6,172 nucleotides of DNA from contig VEQJ01000076.1 in assembly GCA_018883285.1 (NCBI GenBank), positions 1 through 6,172 on the forward strand, written 5' to 3'. The stretch's first letter is position 1. Each line of letters begins with the position of its first letter. A program made the translations under genes and the position numbers. The notes under the pieces were generated by a model. It made no database searches, was not told the DNA's origin, and saw only the letters and a list, made by a program, of their open reading frames with translations. Positions 5,717-6,172 of the stretch are shown here, piece by piece. This DNA is from Alphaproteobacteria bacterium (GTDB lineage: Bacteria > Pseudomonadota > Alphaproteobacteria > CAISOG01).

Positions 5717-5767
5717 AAAAAAATCCAAACCCCCTTAAAGCACATTACCTAGCGCGTTGCAAGGGGG
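5717..5767 (-). terminator. Rho-independent-like terminator after the right-edge gene
   Basis: On the minus strand CCCCCTT (5767-5761) and AAGGGGG (5736-5730) form a perfect 7-bp stem, followed at once by TTTGGATTTTTTT (5729-5717). This would end transcription of the gene stopping at 5781, before rpoZ. The 24-base loop is longer than usual, which weakens the call. Confidence 0.45.
5734..5762 (-). promoter_or_regulatory. Possible rpoZ promoter inside the terminator loop
   Basis: Read on the minus strand, TTGCAA (5762-5757) and TTTAAG (5739-5734) are 17 bases apart, each matching the sigma70 consensus at four of six positions. They sit within the stem-loop that precedes rpoZ. Only 85 bases separate rpoZ from the upstream gene, so a promoter must lie here if the terminator works. 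The match is weak. Confidence 0.25.
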
Positions 5768-5780
5768 CATGGTCTAGGGG

Positions 5781-6172
5781 TTAGCGTTGAAGGCACCACA
5801 ATTGACCTTCAGCAAGTTGAAGCGCTGCAATAACCTCATCTAGAGATGTTTTTTTAAAATCAAATTGAAATTCCTGTACTTGCCCGTCCACAGTTTTTAT
5901 TCCTGCACATGGCAATATATTCAAGGCTGCAACCAATTCATCCGAAAGCCCTGGTTGATCACGACTTTGACCATCGACATACCATTTTTGCCTAATGGCA
6001 TCAGCATTAGGGTTATGATAATTTATATCTGCGTTAGCAAGCCATTCAGGATAATTTCTGCTGTCTTTGGGTTGGATTTTACCACTTTTGAATGGATTTT
6101 CTTTTGGTTTGATTTTATTACGACGTTCTTTATCTTCTGCGCGAAGCTCAGCAGTATCACGTCTTTTTGGGG
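5781..6172 (-). CDS. Unrecognised protein, C-terminal part (cut by right edge)
   Basis: An uninterrupted frame of 129 codons runs in from the right edge to a TAA at 5783-5781; the start lies outside the window. I do not recognise the product. The visible part opens with a highly charged Lys/Arg/Glu segment (PKRRDTAELRAEDKERRNK and onward, about 40 residues). A more globular section follows, containing NYPEWLANADINYHNPNADA and RQKWYVDGQSRDQPGLSDEL, and the end SLDEVIAALQLAEGQLWCLQR looks like an amphipathic helix. No signal peptide or membrane helix is visible in this part. Coding is supported by the long open frame and protein-like composition. GC is clearly below that of rpoZ and the PAP2 gene, so recent acquisition is possible. 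It is on the same strand as rpoZ, with a terminator-like hairpin between them. Function is unknown. Confidence 0.75.
   Translation of the reverse strand, partial: PKRRDTAELRAEDKERRNKIKPKENPFKSGKIQPKDSRNYPEWLANADINYHNPNADAIRQKWYVDGQSRDQPGLSDELVAALNILPCAGIKTVDGQVQEFQFDFKKTSLDEVIAALQLAEGQLWCLQR

Noticed and set aside
5693..5728. Upstream TTG start for rpoZ, adding 11 residues
   Set aside because: The family starts at MARVTVEDC and a good ribosome binding site precedes that ATG; the extension would overlap that site.

Overview
The window looks like chromosomal DNA of an alphaproteobacterium. The strongest marker is a full-length CtrA response regulator, the cell-cycle and motility master regulator of that class, with a perfect CtrA box (TTAA-N7-TTAA) in its own promoter. 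An alphaproteobacterial-type RNA polymerase omega subunit (RpoZ) and a ribulose-phosphate 3-epimerase (Rpe) fit the same picture. Most genes are moderately to strongly GC-rich. I do not assign a genus.

Layout from left to right. Positions 1-175 (minus) hold the first 58 codons of rpe, which runs off the left edge. Positions 176-467 hold no convincing gene. They contain a 13-bp tandem repeat touching the rpe start, a degenerate 21-bp repeat, and a perfect CtrA box inside a promoter-like sequence pointing at rpe. Positions 468-1945 (minus) hold a two-gene operon: an AIM24/TIGR00266-family protein followed by a secreted Sel1-repeat protein. Positions 1946-2205 are a divergent control region serving that operon and ctrA. 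Positions 2206-2907 (plus) hold ctrA. Positions 2929-4008 (minus) hold an AT-rich orphan gene of 359 codons that converges on ctrA with only 21 bases between the two stop codons. Positions 4009-4285 are intergenic, with a near-match CtrA box, paired GANTC sites and a possible coding relic. Positions 4286-5176 (minus) hold a PAP2-type membrane phosphatase, and 5246-5695 (minus) hold rpoZ with a long acidic tail. Positions 5781-6172 (minus) hold the C-terminal 129 codons of an unrecognised AT-rich gene cut by the right edge.

Working together: ctrA is probably autoregulated, and a second perfect CtrA box upstream of rpe suggests that this pentose-phosphate/Calvin-cycle enzyme, or an unseen short transcript, belongs to the CtrA regulon. 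The AIM24 and Sel1 genes share a promoter and divide the regulatory region with ctrA. rpoZ and the PAP2 gene are co-oriented 69 bases apart and may be cotranscribed. The orphan gene and the right-edge gene have lower GC and look like accessory insertions around conserved genes. No RNA gene, CRISPR array, transposase or recognisable complete novel system is visible.
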